Below are positions 17,310 to 26,659 of a DNA stretch of 64,000 bases, piece after piece; position 1 is the first letter of the stretch, and each line of letters opens with the position of its first letter. The translations under genes were made by a program, and so were the position numbers. Origin of the DNA: VAZQ01 sp963827585 (lineage in GTDB: Bacteria; Pseudomonadota; Alphaproteobacteria; Rhizobiales; Xanthobacteraceae); NCBI GenBank assembly GCA_963827585.1, contig CAWHCK010000049.1:233032-297031 (forward strand), written 5' to 3'. The notes under the pieces are model-generated. The model was not told the origin of the DNA. It ran no database searches and saw nothing but the letters and a program-made list of their open reading frames with translations.

Positions 17310-17507
17310 ATGAGCCATCAGCTCTCGACCCTGGCATCGGTCCTCGCCTCCGCGACGGTGGGAGCATGGACCATAGTGCTGCGCTCCTGGCGAACGGCGA
17401 TCGCGGATGACGTGAACACCTATCGGCCGGAGGCGCATTATATGCGCGGCCCCGGCCCGAAATGGCACGCGAAGCACGCCCGCGAGCACGAGCCGGCCGT
17501 ACGGTAG
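17310..17507 (+). CDS. Small hypothetical protein (65 aa) with N-terminal hydrophobic helix
   Basis: MSHQLSTLASVLASATVGAW at the N-terminus suggests one membrane helix; the remainder is basic (GPGPKWHAKHAREHE). A perfect AGGAG seven bases upstream fixes the start at 17310. No family is recognised. Confidence 0.55.
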   Translation: MSHQLSTLASVLASATVGAWTIVLRSWRTAIADDVNTYRPEAHYMRGPGPKWHAKHAREHEPAVR

Positions 17508-17620
17508 GGGCGAATCGCAAACTTTCCGCTAAATCTAGCGACCGCCGCAGATTGCAGTCAGCCGCGCAAACCTGCCCACAAATCTGGCTACCTGCTCGTG
17601 AAGGAGGCAGACGGCAATTC

Positions 17621-17712
17621 GTAGGATGGGTTGAGCGCCAGCGAAACCCATCATGGAGAATAAGCACATCGGTTGAGAGATGATGGGTATCGCTTCGCTC
17701 AACCCATCCTAC
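17621..17712. repeat. GTAGGATGGGTTGAGC palindromic intergenic repeat, copy 1
   Basis: The outer arms GTAGGATGGGTTGAGC and GCTCAACCCATCCTAC are exact inverted copies; the interior (CGAAACCCATCA and TGATGGGTATCGC) also pairs imperfectly. This is a widespread REP-like element of Bradyrhizobium-type genomes, with a second copy here at 56292-56384. Its right arm lies inside the 3' end of the gene at 17699. Confidence 0.85.
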
Positions 17713-18148
17713 AAGCTGCCACGACGGATCGCTGCTCCAGCTCGACCGCCGCTTGAAAGGCTTTCCGCAATCGAGGGTGGTCGATACGGGCAATGTGGTT
17801 CTTGAGAACAGTTGCTCGCTGCGGATGATCGATCGCGGTGATCGCGCTGCAGACTTCACGGCTCGTCCTGCGAAAGAAACTTGGCGCCGATGGCCTCCAA
17901 TGGAGCCCGAGCGCGTCCATTTCATCGGCCATGGCGAATGCGGCCGCTTCATCCGTCGGATCCCAGGTGATGGCGAAGCGCAGAAGCAGCAAGAGCCATT
18001 CCCGAATTCGACCGGCCCGCCAATCGCGGGCATCGATTGCGCCGTCCATCGCGCTCGATTTTGCCGCAGGCGGAGACTCCCCCGGTCCCATGCCGTTGTC
18101 GACACGTCCCGCCGTCGTGCCGATTGGCTGCTCAAGCATGGACCGCAT
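17699..18148 (-). CDS. Hypothetical protein (149 aa)
   Basis: A soluble, helical product (REWLLLLLRFAITWDPTDEAAAFAMADEMDALG). GGGAG precedes the ATG at 18148, so I use it instead of the in-frame ATG at 18166. The last codons (RMG and stop) are supplied by the palindromic repeat at 17621-17712, so the native C-terminus may have been replaced. No function assigned. Confidence 0.6.
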   Translation of the reverse strand: MRSMLEQPIGTTAGRVDNGMGPGESPPAAKSSAMDGAIDARDWRAGRIREWLLLLLRFAITWDPTDEAAAFAMADEMDALGLHWRPSAPSFFRRTSREVCSAITAIDHPQRATVLKNHIARIDHPRLRKAFQAAVELEQRSVVAACRMG

Positions 18149-18190
18149 TGATCCCGCTCCCTGCACATGAGCGAAACAAACTGGCGCTGG

Positions 18191-19192
18191 TCAGGACACA
18201 ACCGCAAACTTCCGTTTCGGCCGTCCGTGATTGACCGGCTGAGCAGTGGTCTGGTCCCGCCTCGCCAGCTTACCAATCATAGAACCGGGATATCTCTCGC
18301 ACGCTCGCGCCAGAACCGCATCGACCTCGGCTTTGGTGTCGCTTCTCAATTCGACGAGCGGCAACCGGACACGCGGTGACATGACGTCCATCAATCCGAG
18401 TGCGTACTTGAGCGGAACCGGATTGCTCTCCCGGTACAATGCGGCGGTTAGCCTTGCAACGACCGCTGCCAACTGCTGGGCCTGAGCGATTTGGCCCCGT
18501 GTCCATGCCGAGTGCATGTCACGGCAGAGACCCGGAGCTATGTTCGAGGTGACGGAAATGCAGCCGTCGCCGCCGTAAGCAAAAAAGCCAAAAGCGGTCG
18601 CGTCGTCTCCCGACAGCAATCGAAATTGTGATCCTACCATTGCCCGTAAACGAAGCGGACGCGTGACATCGCCTGTTGCATCCTTGACACCGATGAATTG
18701 CGGAAGCTGCGCCAGCCGTGCAATGGTGTCGTCCGCCAGACCACACACGGTGCGCGCGGGAACGTCGTAGAGGATAATCGGCAGGCTGGTCGAGTCAGCG
18801 ACGGCCCGAAAATGGGCGTACATCCCGGTTTGCGTCGGCTTGTTGTAGTAGGGCACCACCGACAGCACGGCATCGGCGCCAGCTGCTTCGGCATCTCTCG
18901 ACAATTCGATGGCCTGGCTGGTCGAATTCGAGCCTGCGCCCGCGATCACCGGTATTCGGCCATGGGAAGCGTGGACGGCAACTTGGACAACGCTATCGTG
19001 CTCGGCTCGGCTCAAGGTGGGAGCTTCACCAGTCGTTCCACACACGACCAAGGCGGCGGCACCCTCCTCGATTTGACGATGACAGAGACGTTCGAGTGCG
19101 GGGAGATCGAGTTCACCCGCATCGTCGAATGGCGTCGGCAGCGCAGGCGCATAGCCGGAGAGGCGCAGAACATGACGTGCCGTCCTGGACAT
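18191..19192 (-). CDS. dapA: 4-hydroxy-tetrahydrodipicolinate synthase
   Basis: A class I aldolase that condenses pyruvate with aspartate semialdehyde at the first committed step of lysine/meso-DAP synthesis. The TIM-barrel product (333 residues) has CGTTGEAPTL, the proton-relay tyrosine in LYDVPARTV (Tyr142) and the Schiff-base lysine in GVKDATGD (Lys170). The length exceeds the usual 290-300 because of a short basic C-terminal tail. The ATG at 19192 has GAGG upstream. It lies directly behind the gene at 19202, in the same direction. Alphaproteobacteria often carry several dapA paralogues, some acting on other 2-keto acids, so this may not be the housekeeping copy. Confidence 0.9.
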   Translation of the reverse strand: MSRTARHVLRLSGYAPALPTPFDDAGELDLPALERLCHRQIEEGAAALVVCGTTGEAPTLSRAEHDSVVQVAVHASHGRIPVIAGAGSNSTSQAIELSRDAEAAGADAVLSVVPYYNKPTQTGMYAHFRAVADSTSLPIILYDVPARTVCGLADDTIARLAQLPQFIGVKDATGDVTRPLRLRAMVGSQFRLLSGDDATAFGFFAYGGDGCISVTSNIAPGLCRDMHSAWTRGQIAQAQQLAAVVARLTAALYRESNPVPLKYALGLMDVMSPRVRLPLVELRSDTKAEVDAVLARACERYPGSMIGKLARRDQTTAQPVNHGRPKRKFAVVS

Positions 19193-19201
19193 TGTCACGC
19201 C

Positions 19202-19657
19202 TCACGCGACTTTGGAAATCGGCCAGGGCTCGCCGCACCGTGCCGCGACCGCGCAGCCGTGGTCGCGAACCGTGCCGGCTTCGACGACAAGACCATGTGC
19301 TTGGAGCACGGCGCGAAGTTTTCGGTTGCCGGCGCGGTCCTGAGGGTCGACCCAGACGACCAGCGCGCCTGCGGGCCCAAGAAAATGAACGAGCCAATCC
19401 AGCGTCGTCTCGAGGGCTTTGATCGAATGCCCCCGCCAATCAACGAGGGCCACGTCGTATTGTCCACCCGGAAGGCCGCAATTCGTCGTGGTGGCGACGC
19501 GAATGTAGCCGCGGCGATGCAGCTCGAACATGAGCTCGGGGCTTCTAGCGCCCGCCACGATGATCCGATGATGCTTCGAGCAACGTGCGAGCCCGATCAT
19601 CGGTTCGATGATGCGTTCGCCTGAAGGCGTGAGACGGGACTGGATCATGTGTTCCAC
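19202..19657 (-). CDS. Hypothetical protein with Rossmann/methyltransferase-like outline
   Basis: About 151 residues; the visible pattern hRIIVAGARSPELMFELHRRGY, then YDVALVDWRG, then LGPAGALVVWVDP resembles strands 1, 4 and 5 of a SAM-methyltransferase fold, but the glycine-rich SAM loop is not canonical and the protein is short. The start is either GTG 19657 or ATG 19648. It ends ten bases before the dapA start, suggesting co-transcription. The function is unknown. Confidence 0.6.
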   Translation of the reverse strand: MEHMIQSRLTPSGERIIEPMIGLARCSKHHRIIVAGARSPELMFELHRRGYIRVATTTNCGLPGGQYDVALVDWRGHSIKALETTLDWLVHFLGPAGALVVWVDPQDRAGNRKLRAVLQAHGLVVEAGTVRDHGCAVAARCGEPWPISKVA

Positions 19658-19699
19658 CAGTCAGATCATTTTCGATCGCTGTTGAGTAAGAGAGAGCGG

Positions 19700-19978
19700 C
19701 TAGGCGGCGCGGGCGAGCGCAGGTTGCGCGTCAGCCGTGGCCTGATCACTTGTGCCCGGCCTGCCGCCCATGTTGAGCTCGAGAACTCCAGGCACCATGA
19801 TCACGGCCTGCGGGCGGTTGCCGTTCTCGAACATCGCGAATTTGAGGGCTTCGGTGCGGTCAACGAACAGGCCGCCGCGGAGGCCTTTTTGATCCTGAAC
19901 GACCCAGTTGCCGCGGCTGTTCTTGCCGATCAGGAAGAGCGAGGATTTCGAGCAACTCGGCGAGGGAGGTTTGTCCAT
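19700..19978 (-). CDS. Small conserved hypothetical protein (92 aa)
   Basis: LFLIGKNSRGNWVVQDQKGLRGGLFVDRTEALKFAMFENG is a beta-strand pattern like DUF2188-type small domains in which a strand pair is followed by a helix. GGAG seven bases upstream supports the ATG at 19978. No enzymatic motif. Confidence 0.65.
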   Translation of the reverse strand: MDKPPSPSCSKSSLFLIGKNSRGNWVVQDQKGLRGGLFVDRTEALKFAMFENGNRPQAVIMVPGVLELNMGGRPGTSDQATADAQPALARAA

Positions 19979-20012
19979 GACACTGCTCCTTTGGTTTGGG
20001 CTATGGAATGTC

Positions 20013-20204
20013 TCAGCGCACGATCGGAAGATCGTCGTCGTTTTTCGATGAGATGTGGTACCGGTTGCGGAACAGCTCCGCCTCGAGCTTGCGGCGCTGC
20101 TCGCGCGCTTCCGCGATTGCCTCGCGCATATGCGAGACGAGGTCGAGAGCTCCGGCAGCAGCCCGGCTCACCAGACGCTGGCTCGCATGAACGAAACCAA
20201 CCAT
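20013..20204 (-). CDS. Small hypothetical protein (63 aa)
   Basis: MVGFVHASQRLVSRAAAGAL then a charged helix (SHMREAIAEAREQRRKLEAELFRNRYHISSKNDDDLP). The AGGAG spacing (seven bases) picks the ATG at 20204 over those at 20210 and further upstream. The helical, basic character is reminiscent of DUF1127-like small proteins, but the diagnostic RRL motif is not evident. Confidence 0.55.
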   Translation of the reverse strand: MVGFVHASQRLVSRAAAGALDLVSHMREAIAEAREQRRKLEAELFRNRYHISSKNDDDLPIVR

Positions 20205-20468
20205 GTGCATGCTCCTCGGGTGCGAGGGGCGCGCTCCGCTGTCCACGGACAGCCCGTCGATGTCTTGCGCGCCCCCCGCCATGCCCCCCCTCATTGCAAT
20301 GCGCGACAAGATCAGCGCGCGGCCGGTTCGACCCATGGCGCAAATCTGCCCATGAGCGGATATGAATTCGAGAGGGAGGCGGGCTCGCTTTCATAAGCGC
20401 GGCATAAAGGCGGCGGGAGGAACGAAACTGATGTTTGCCAAGCGGGAGCCCGGCCGGGATCAGCGGTC

Positions 20469-20759
20469 TCACACCGGGGCGGGGAGCATATAAGCCATCA
20501 CGCCATAGCCCGCCGCCTCGTCCCAGTGCGTGAGGGCGGGGCCGAACAACGGTTCGCGCCGGGTTACGGCGAGAATGGCGCAGAAGACCGACGTCAATAG
20601 CAAGAGTGAAGCAAGGGCTTGGCCAAACCCTTGACGAGTCATACCTGCGAAGCCGCAGACGATGACGAGTCGCAGCAGAAATCGCACCAGCACTTGGAAG
20701 GAACTGGCGTGATGCGGAATGTCGGGTGTGGGTTGCACGTTCACCACTCGGATGGCCAA
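20469..20759 (-). CDS. Small membrane protein (about 96 aa)
   Basis: Two hydrophobic segments (VLVRFLLRLVIVCGFAGM and ALASLLLLTSVFCAILAV) connected by a short loop, with a soluble C-terminus. No standard ATG is at the frame start; TTG 20759 or GTG codons near 20747 are candidates, and no ribosome-binding site is clear. The function is unknown. Confidence 0.45.
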   Translation of the reverse strand: MAIRVVNVQPTPDIPHHASSFQVLVRFLLRLVIVCGFAGMTRQGFGQALASLLLLTSVFCAILAVTRREPLFGPALTHWDEAAGYGVMAYMLPAPV

Positions 20760-20774
20760 TAGAACGAAACGGCC

Positions 20775-21242
20775 TCAGGCGAAGTTGTCGCAGCAGACCC
20801 CGCAGTCCGCCGGGAGTCGAACCGACGGCACTGTGGTCGAGCTGACCTGGTCTGAAGGCGCCGCGTCACGCTGCGCCTCGACGATTGCAGCCAGGATTGC
20901 CAGCGCAAGCGTCTCGTGGCGCGCGTCAGCCGCATCGTCGAGCCAGTCGGGGAGTTGCCGGTTTCTGGACAACGAGCAGATCCACTCGCCGTCCTCGTAG
21001 ACGAGGCGGCGCAGCTTCCATCCCGGCACCTCAAGCTCGATGAGTGCAAGTGCTGCCTCGACGAAGGCGCCTGATTCGATCAGGCGGACCACTCTTGTCT
21101 TTGCGGCCGGATGGTGTGCTCGGAGCCTTAGACACGCGTGAGCGATCACGTCGACCATGAGCTGGGGCGTAACCGTCCGAGCGCGATGAAGGTGTTCCTG
21201 CAGTTGGGACAGGTGCTGTTCGTGGTTCGGATCGAGTGTCAT
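20775..21242 (-). CDS. Hypothetical protein (155 aa)
   Basis: A soluble, mostly helical protein (HLSQLQEHLHRARTVTPQLMVDVIAHACLRLRAHHP, then WKLRRLVYEDGEWICSLSRN and LPDWLDDAADARHETLALAIL). It ends with a CGVCC cysteine cluster. The ATG at 21242 is preferred because everything upstream is Ser/Arg/Pro-rich shadow. No family is recognised. Confidence 0.55.
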   Translation of the reverse strand: MTLDPNHEQHLSQLQEHLHRARTVTPQLMVDVIAHACLRLRAHHPAAKTRVVRLIESGAFVEAALALIELEVPGWKLRRLVYEDGEWICSLSRNRQLPDWLDDAADARHETLALAILAAIVEAQRDAAPSDQVSSTTVPSVRLPADCGVCCDNFA

Positions 21243-21839
21243 GGCGCCGTCTCGCGTGAACGCCGGCGATGGCGATAAAGATCTGCGACCGCACGAGAGA
21301 AATGGACAAGGCACCATAAAAAAGCGAGACGAGGAAAGCGCCGGCGGCATAGGGATCTCATAAGTGACCGCAGGGACCTCGGGTCCCTGCGGAGGCCAGA
21401 ACTGCCAACACGGAGACCGTGATCGCGCCGCGCTTCGCCGGCCACCATGCTGGGTCGAGAGTTGCCCCACCTACAATGAGTTAGCTGCCGATTGCGGGGG
21501 GCGCGGACGGCGGGTTTGCCCGGATCTTTTTATGGAATTCCTATAACGTTTCCGTCCGCTCCCCCTCGAAAACATACGGCGTGCCTGGCACTTATTGCAA
21601 CGCAAGCCAAAGCGCCAATGTGGCGCTTTCGTTCCACGTCACGGTTGGCCGAGGCGCAAAGATTGCGGCAAGGCCATACTAATGAGCGCAAGCAACGCAA
21701 AGTCTTTTCGTGCCGATGAACGAAGATGATGCGTTTGTCATTCTCGAATTTGCCGGCGATCCCAATGCCGCCGCCTCTTCAAGCGCTATCTGCCGCTACG
21801 GCACGGACCGCAGACGTGCGCGCCGCAAGGAGCATCCCC
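21243..21839. other. Intergenic region upstream of the kdp operon
   Basis: About 600 bases with no supportable gene. It contains a perfect 10-bp-stem hairpin at 21368-21392 and a smaller hairpin AAGCGCC/GGCGCTT at 21610-21628. The kdp promoter should lie between about 21540 and 21830, where local A/T content rises (GGATCTTTTTATGGAATTCC). I cannot identify a KdpE box by eye. Confidence 0.5.
21368..21392. terminator. Perfect hairpin, possible terminator
   Basis: CCGCAGGGAC pairs with GTCCCTGCGG around a CTCGG loop. There is no T-run on either side, so intrinsic termination is unproven. It sits just upstream (on the minus strand) of the hypothetical gene at 20775-21242, so it could equally be a leader structure. 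Confidence 0.4.
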
Positions 21840-21923
21840 ATGCTGGACGTCATCGTGCTGGCTATCGCGTTCGCCTTCTTCGCGCTGTCGGTCGGTTACA
21901 CGATCGCCTGCGACCGGCTCTGA
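21840..21923 (+). CDS. 27-residue membrane micro-protein preceding kdpF
   Basis: AAGGAG lies seven bases before an ATG that encodes MLDVIVLAIAFAFFALSVGY and ends CDRL. It is a single TM helix, similar in size and character to KdpF, and its stop overlaps the kdpF Shine-Dalgarno (TGAGGAGG). It is probably the first cistron of the kdp operon. Similar micro-ORFs precede kdpF in related genomes as far as I recall; a structural role in the Kdp complex is inference. Confidence 0.65.
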   Translation: MLDVIVLAIAFAFFALSVGYTIACDRL

Positions 21924-21935
21924 GGAGGACGTCAA

Positions 21936-22025
21936 ATGATCTTCGACTATTCGCTGGCCAGCCTCGTGACGGTGGGGCTGATGATCTACCTCGTCTACGC
22001 GCTGCTCAGGCCCGAGCGGCTGTGA
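21936..22025 (+). CDS. kdpF: K+-transporting ATPase subunit KdpF
   Basis: 29 residues, MIFDYSLASLVTVGLMIYLV then YALLRPERL: the single TM helix and the RPERL/RPEKF-type ending are characteristic of KdpF, which stabilises the KdpFABC complex in the inner membrane. GAGGAGG lies eight bases upstream, and it is 13 bases from kdpA. Confidence 0.88.
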   Translation: MIFDYSLASLVTVGLMIYLVYALLRPERL

Positions 22026-22038
22026 AAGGGTCGCGACC

Positions 22039-23751
22039 ATGACCGTGATCGGCTGGATTCAAATTTTGATCTATTGCGCCATCGTCGCTGCGCTCGTGGT
22101 GCCGCTCGGCGGCTACATGACGCGCGTGTTCAACGGCGAGCGCACCTTTCTGTCGCCGGTGCTGCGGCCGGTTGAAGCCGGTATCTACTGGCTCGGCGGC
22201 GTCGACGAGCGGCGCGAGCAGCACTGGACGACCTTCACGGTCGCCATGCTGTTTTTCCACGTCGGGGGATTTCTGATCCTCTACGCGCTGATGCGCCTGC
22301 AGGCGGGGCTGCCGTTCAATCCGGCCGAGATGTCGGCGGTCGCCCCGGACCTCTCCTTCAACACCGCCGTGAGCTTCACCACCAATACCAACTGGCAGAA
22401 CTACGGCGGCGAAAGCACCATGTCCTACCTGGTGCAGATGCTCGGCCTCACCCATCAGAACTTCCTCTCGGCCGCGACCGGCATCGTGCTTGCGGTCGCG
22501 CTGATCCGCGGCTTCGCGCGCGCCTCCATGCGCACCATCGGCAACTTCTGGGTCGATATCACGCGCTGCACGCTCTACATCCTGCTCCCGATCTGCGTCG
22601 TCTACGCGCTGTTCCTGGTCTGGCAAGGGATGCCGCAGACGCTCGGCCCCTATGTCGAGGCGACCACGCTCGAAGGCGCCAAGCAGACCATCGCGGTGGG
22701 CCCGGTCGCCTCCCAGATCGCGATCAAGATGCTCGGCACCAACGGCGGCGGCTTCTTCAACGGCAATGCCTCGCATCCGTTCGAGAACCCGACCGCATTG
22801 TCGAACTTCGTGCAGATGATCTCGATCTTCGCGATCGGCGCGGCGCTCACCAACGTGTTCGGCCGCATGGTCGGCAACCAGCGCCAGGGCTGGGCGATTC
22901 TCGCGGTCATGGGCGTCCTGTTCATCGCCGGCGTCACCGCTGCCTATTGGGCGGAGGCGCACGGAAACGATGCCTTCACCGCCATGGGCCTCACCGGCGG
23001 CAACATGGAGGGCAAGGAAGTCCGCTTCGGCATCGTGGCGTCCGCGCTGTTCGCGGTGATCACCACCGCCGCCTCATGCGGCGCCGTCAACGCCATGCAC
23101 GACTCCTTCACCGCGCTCGGCGGCATGATCCCGCTGATCAACATGCAGCTCGGCGAGATCATCATCGGCGGCGTCGGCGCCGGCATGTACGGCATGCTGC
23201 TGTTCGTCATCCTCGCGATCTTCGTCGCCGGCCTCATGGTGGGCCGCACCCCGGAATATGTCGGCAAGAAGATCGAGGCCAAAGAGGTCAAGATGGCGAT
23301 GCTCGCCATCCTGATCCTGCCGCTGATGTATCTCGGCTGGACCGCGGTCGCCGTCGTGATCCCGACCGCCGTGGCGTCGATGGCCAATCCGGGACCGCAT
23401 GGCTTTACCGAGGTGCTCTACGCCTATACCTCGCAGACCGGCAATAACGGCTCGGCCTTCGCCGGCCTGACCGGGAACACGCTGTTCTACAACCTCACCG
23501 GCGCCATCGCGATGCTGGTCGGCCGCTTCTGGATGATCATCCCGGCCATGGCGATCGCGGGCTCGCTCGCCGAGAAGAAGTCGGTGCCGCCCTCGGCCGG
23601 CACGTTCCCGACCACCGGCGCCCTGTTCATCGGGCTGGTCGTGGGCGTGATCGTGATCATCGGCGGCCTGACCTTCTTTCCTGCGCTCGCGCTTGGTCCC
23701 ATCGTCGAGCATTTCGCGATGACCGCGGGCACCTTGTTCTCATCGAACTAA
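22039..23751 (+). CDS. kdpA: K+-transporting ATPase subunit KdpA
   Basis: The channel-like, K+-binding subunit of the high-affinity Kdp-ATPase; 570 residues, full length, with about ten TM helices and four pseudo-repeat selectivity-filter loops. Visible are SFTTNTNWQNYGGE, LGTNGGGFFNGNASHPFENP and the later TGNNGSAFAGL. It belongs to a kdpFABCDE operon that is normally induced at low K+ through KdpD/KdpE, both encoded downstream. Confidence 0.97.
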   Translation: MTVIGWIQILIYCAIVAALVVPLGGYMTRVFNGERTFLSPVLRPVEAGIYWLGGVDERREQHWTTFTVAMLFFHVGGFLILYALMRLQAGLPFNPAEMSAVAPDLSFNTAVSFTTNTNWQNYGGESTMSYLVQMLGLTHQNFLSAATGIVLAVALIRGFARASMRTIGNFWVDITRCTLYILLPICVVYALFLVWQGMPQTLGPYVEATTLEGAKQTIAVGPVASQIAIKMLGTNGGGFFNGNASHPFENPTALSNFVQMISIFAIGAALTNVFGRMVGNQRQGWAILAVMGVLFIAGVTAAYWAEAHGNDAFTAMGLTGGNMEGKEVRFGIVASALFAVITTAASCGAVNAMHDSFTALGGMIPLINMQLGEIIIGGVGAGMYGMLLFVILAIFVAGLMVGRTPEYVGKKIEAKEVKMAMLAILILPLMYLGWTAVAVVIPTAVASMANPGPHGFTEVLYAYTSQTGNNGSAFAGLTGNTLFYNLTGAIAMLVGRFWMIIPAMAIAGSLAEKKSVPPSAGTFPTTGALFIGLVVGVIVIIGGLTFFPALALGPIVEHFAMTAGTLFSSN

Positions 23752-23769
23752 TCTCGGAGTCACACGTCG

Positions 23770-25890
<2,121 letters not shown>

Positions 25891-25891
25891 G

Positions 25892-25933
25892 GTGTCTGGC
25901 TTGAAGTGTCCGGCTTGAAGTGTCTGGCTTGAG
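25892..25933. repeat. Three tandem 14-bp units at the kdpB-kdpC junction
   Basis: GTGTCTGGCTTGAA, GTGTCCGGCTTGAA and GTGTCTGGCTTGAG follow directly after the kdpB stop, and a partial unit (GCTTGAG) contains that stop. They fill the kdpB-kdpC spacer up to the GGAGAAGG Shine-Dalgarno of kdpC. Confidence 0.85.
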
Positions 25934-25942
25934 GAGAAGGTC

Positions 25943-26548
25943 ATGTTGAAGGAAATCCGCCCGGCGATCGTGCTCCTCGTCGCGCTGACCATCATCACCG
26001 GCCTTGTCTATCCGTTCGTGATGACCGGCATTGCCGGGGTCATTTTCCCTTATCAGGCGCAAGGGAGCATGATCGAGCAGGACGGCAAGGTGATCGGATC
26101 CGCGCTGATCGGGCAGGAGTTCACCAGCGACAAATATTTCCACGGCCGGCCGTCGGCCACCGTTGCGCCCGATCCGAACGACGCGAGCAAGACCGTGCCG
26201 GCGCCCTACAACGCGGCGAATTCCGGCGGCTCGAATCTCGGCCCCACCAACAAGGCCCTGATCGAGCGCGTCCAGGGCGACGTCGACAAGCTCAAGCAGG
26301 AGAATCCTTCGGCCCCGGTGCCGATCGATCTGGTGACCACCACCGCCGGCGGCCTCGATCCGCACATTTCGCCGGCGGCGGCGCTTTTCCAGGTGCCCCG
26401 TGTTGCGAAAGCCCGCAACATGCCCGAAGATCGCGTGCGCCAGCTTGTCGACGAGCACACCGAGGGGCGCACCCTCGGCTTCCTGGGCGAGCCGCGGGTG
26501 AACGTGCTGGCGCTGAACCTGGCCCTGGATCGCGCTCCGGCACGCTGA
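25943..26548 (+). CDS. kdpC: K+-transporting ATPase subunit KdpC
   Basis: 201 residues with one N-terminal TM helix and a periplasmic domain; KdpC assists K+ loading and ATP affinity of KdpB. Family motifs visible are GLVYPFVMTGIA, SALIGQEF, YFHGRPSA, SGGSNLGPTN and DLVTTTAGGLDPHISPAAA. A GGAGAAGG Shine-Dalgarno lies before the ATG. It is translated after the 14-bp repeat spacer. Confidence 0.96.
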   Translation: MLKEIRPAIVLLVALTIITGLVYPFVMTGIAGVIFPYQAQGSMIEQDGKVIGSALIGQEFTSDKYFHGRPSATVAPDPNDASKTVPAPYNAANSGGSNLGPTNKALIERVQGDVDKLKQENPSAPVPIDLVTTTAGGLDPHISPAAALFQVPRVAKARNMPEDRVRQLVDEHTEGRTLGFLGEPRVNVLALNLALDRAPAR

Positions 26549-26659
26549 TACTTCGGCCGTCAGGGGAGCGGCGGGCTCGGTCTTCTCCTTCTCCCGGCCG
26601 GGACGAGGAGAGCGGCCGAGATTGCGTCACCGGCGCCGGACACTAAATAACGGGTCGAG

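Noticed and set aside
19202..21242. Cluster of small minus-strand genes as a toxin-antitoxin or defence system
   Set aside because: No toxin fold, HTH antitoxin or nuclease motif could be recognised; the genes resemble ordinary small hypothetical proteins of Bradyrhizobium.
21710..22042. 110-codon plus-strand frame across kdpF
   Set aside because: It overlaps the micro-ORF and kdpF in another frame and has no family resemblance.
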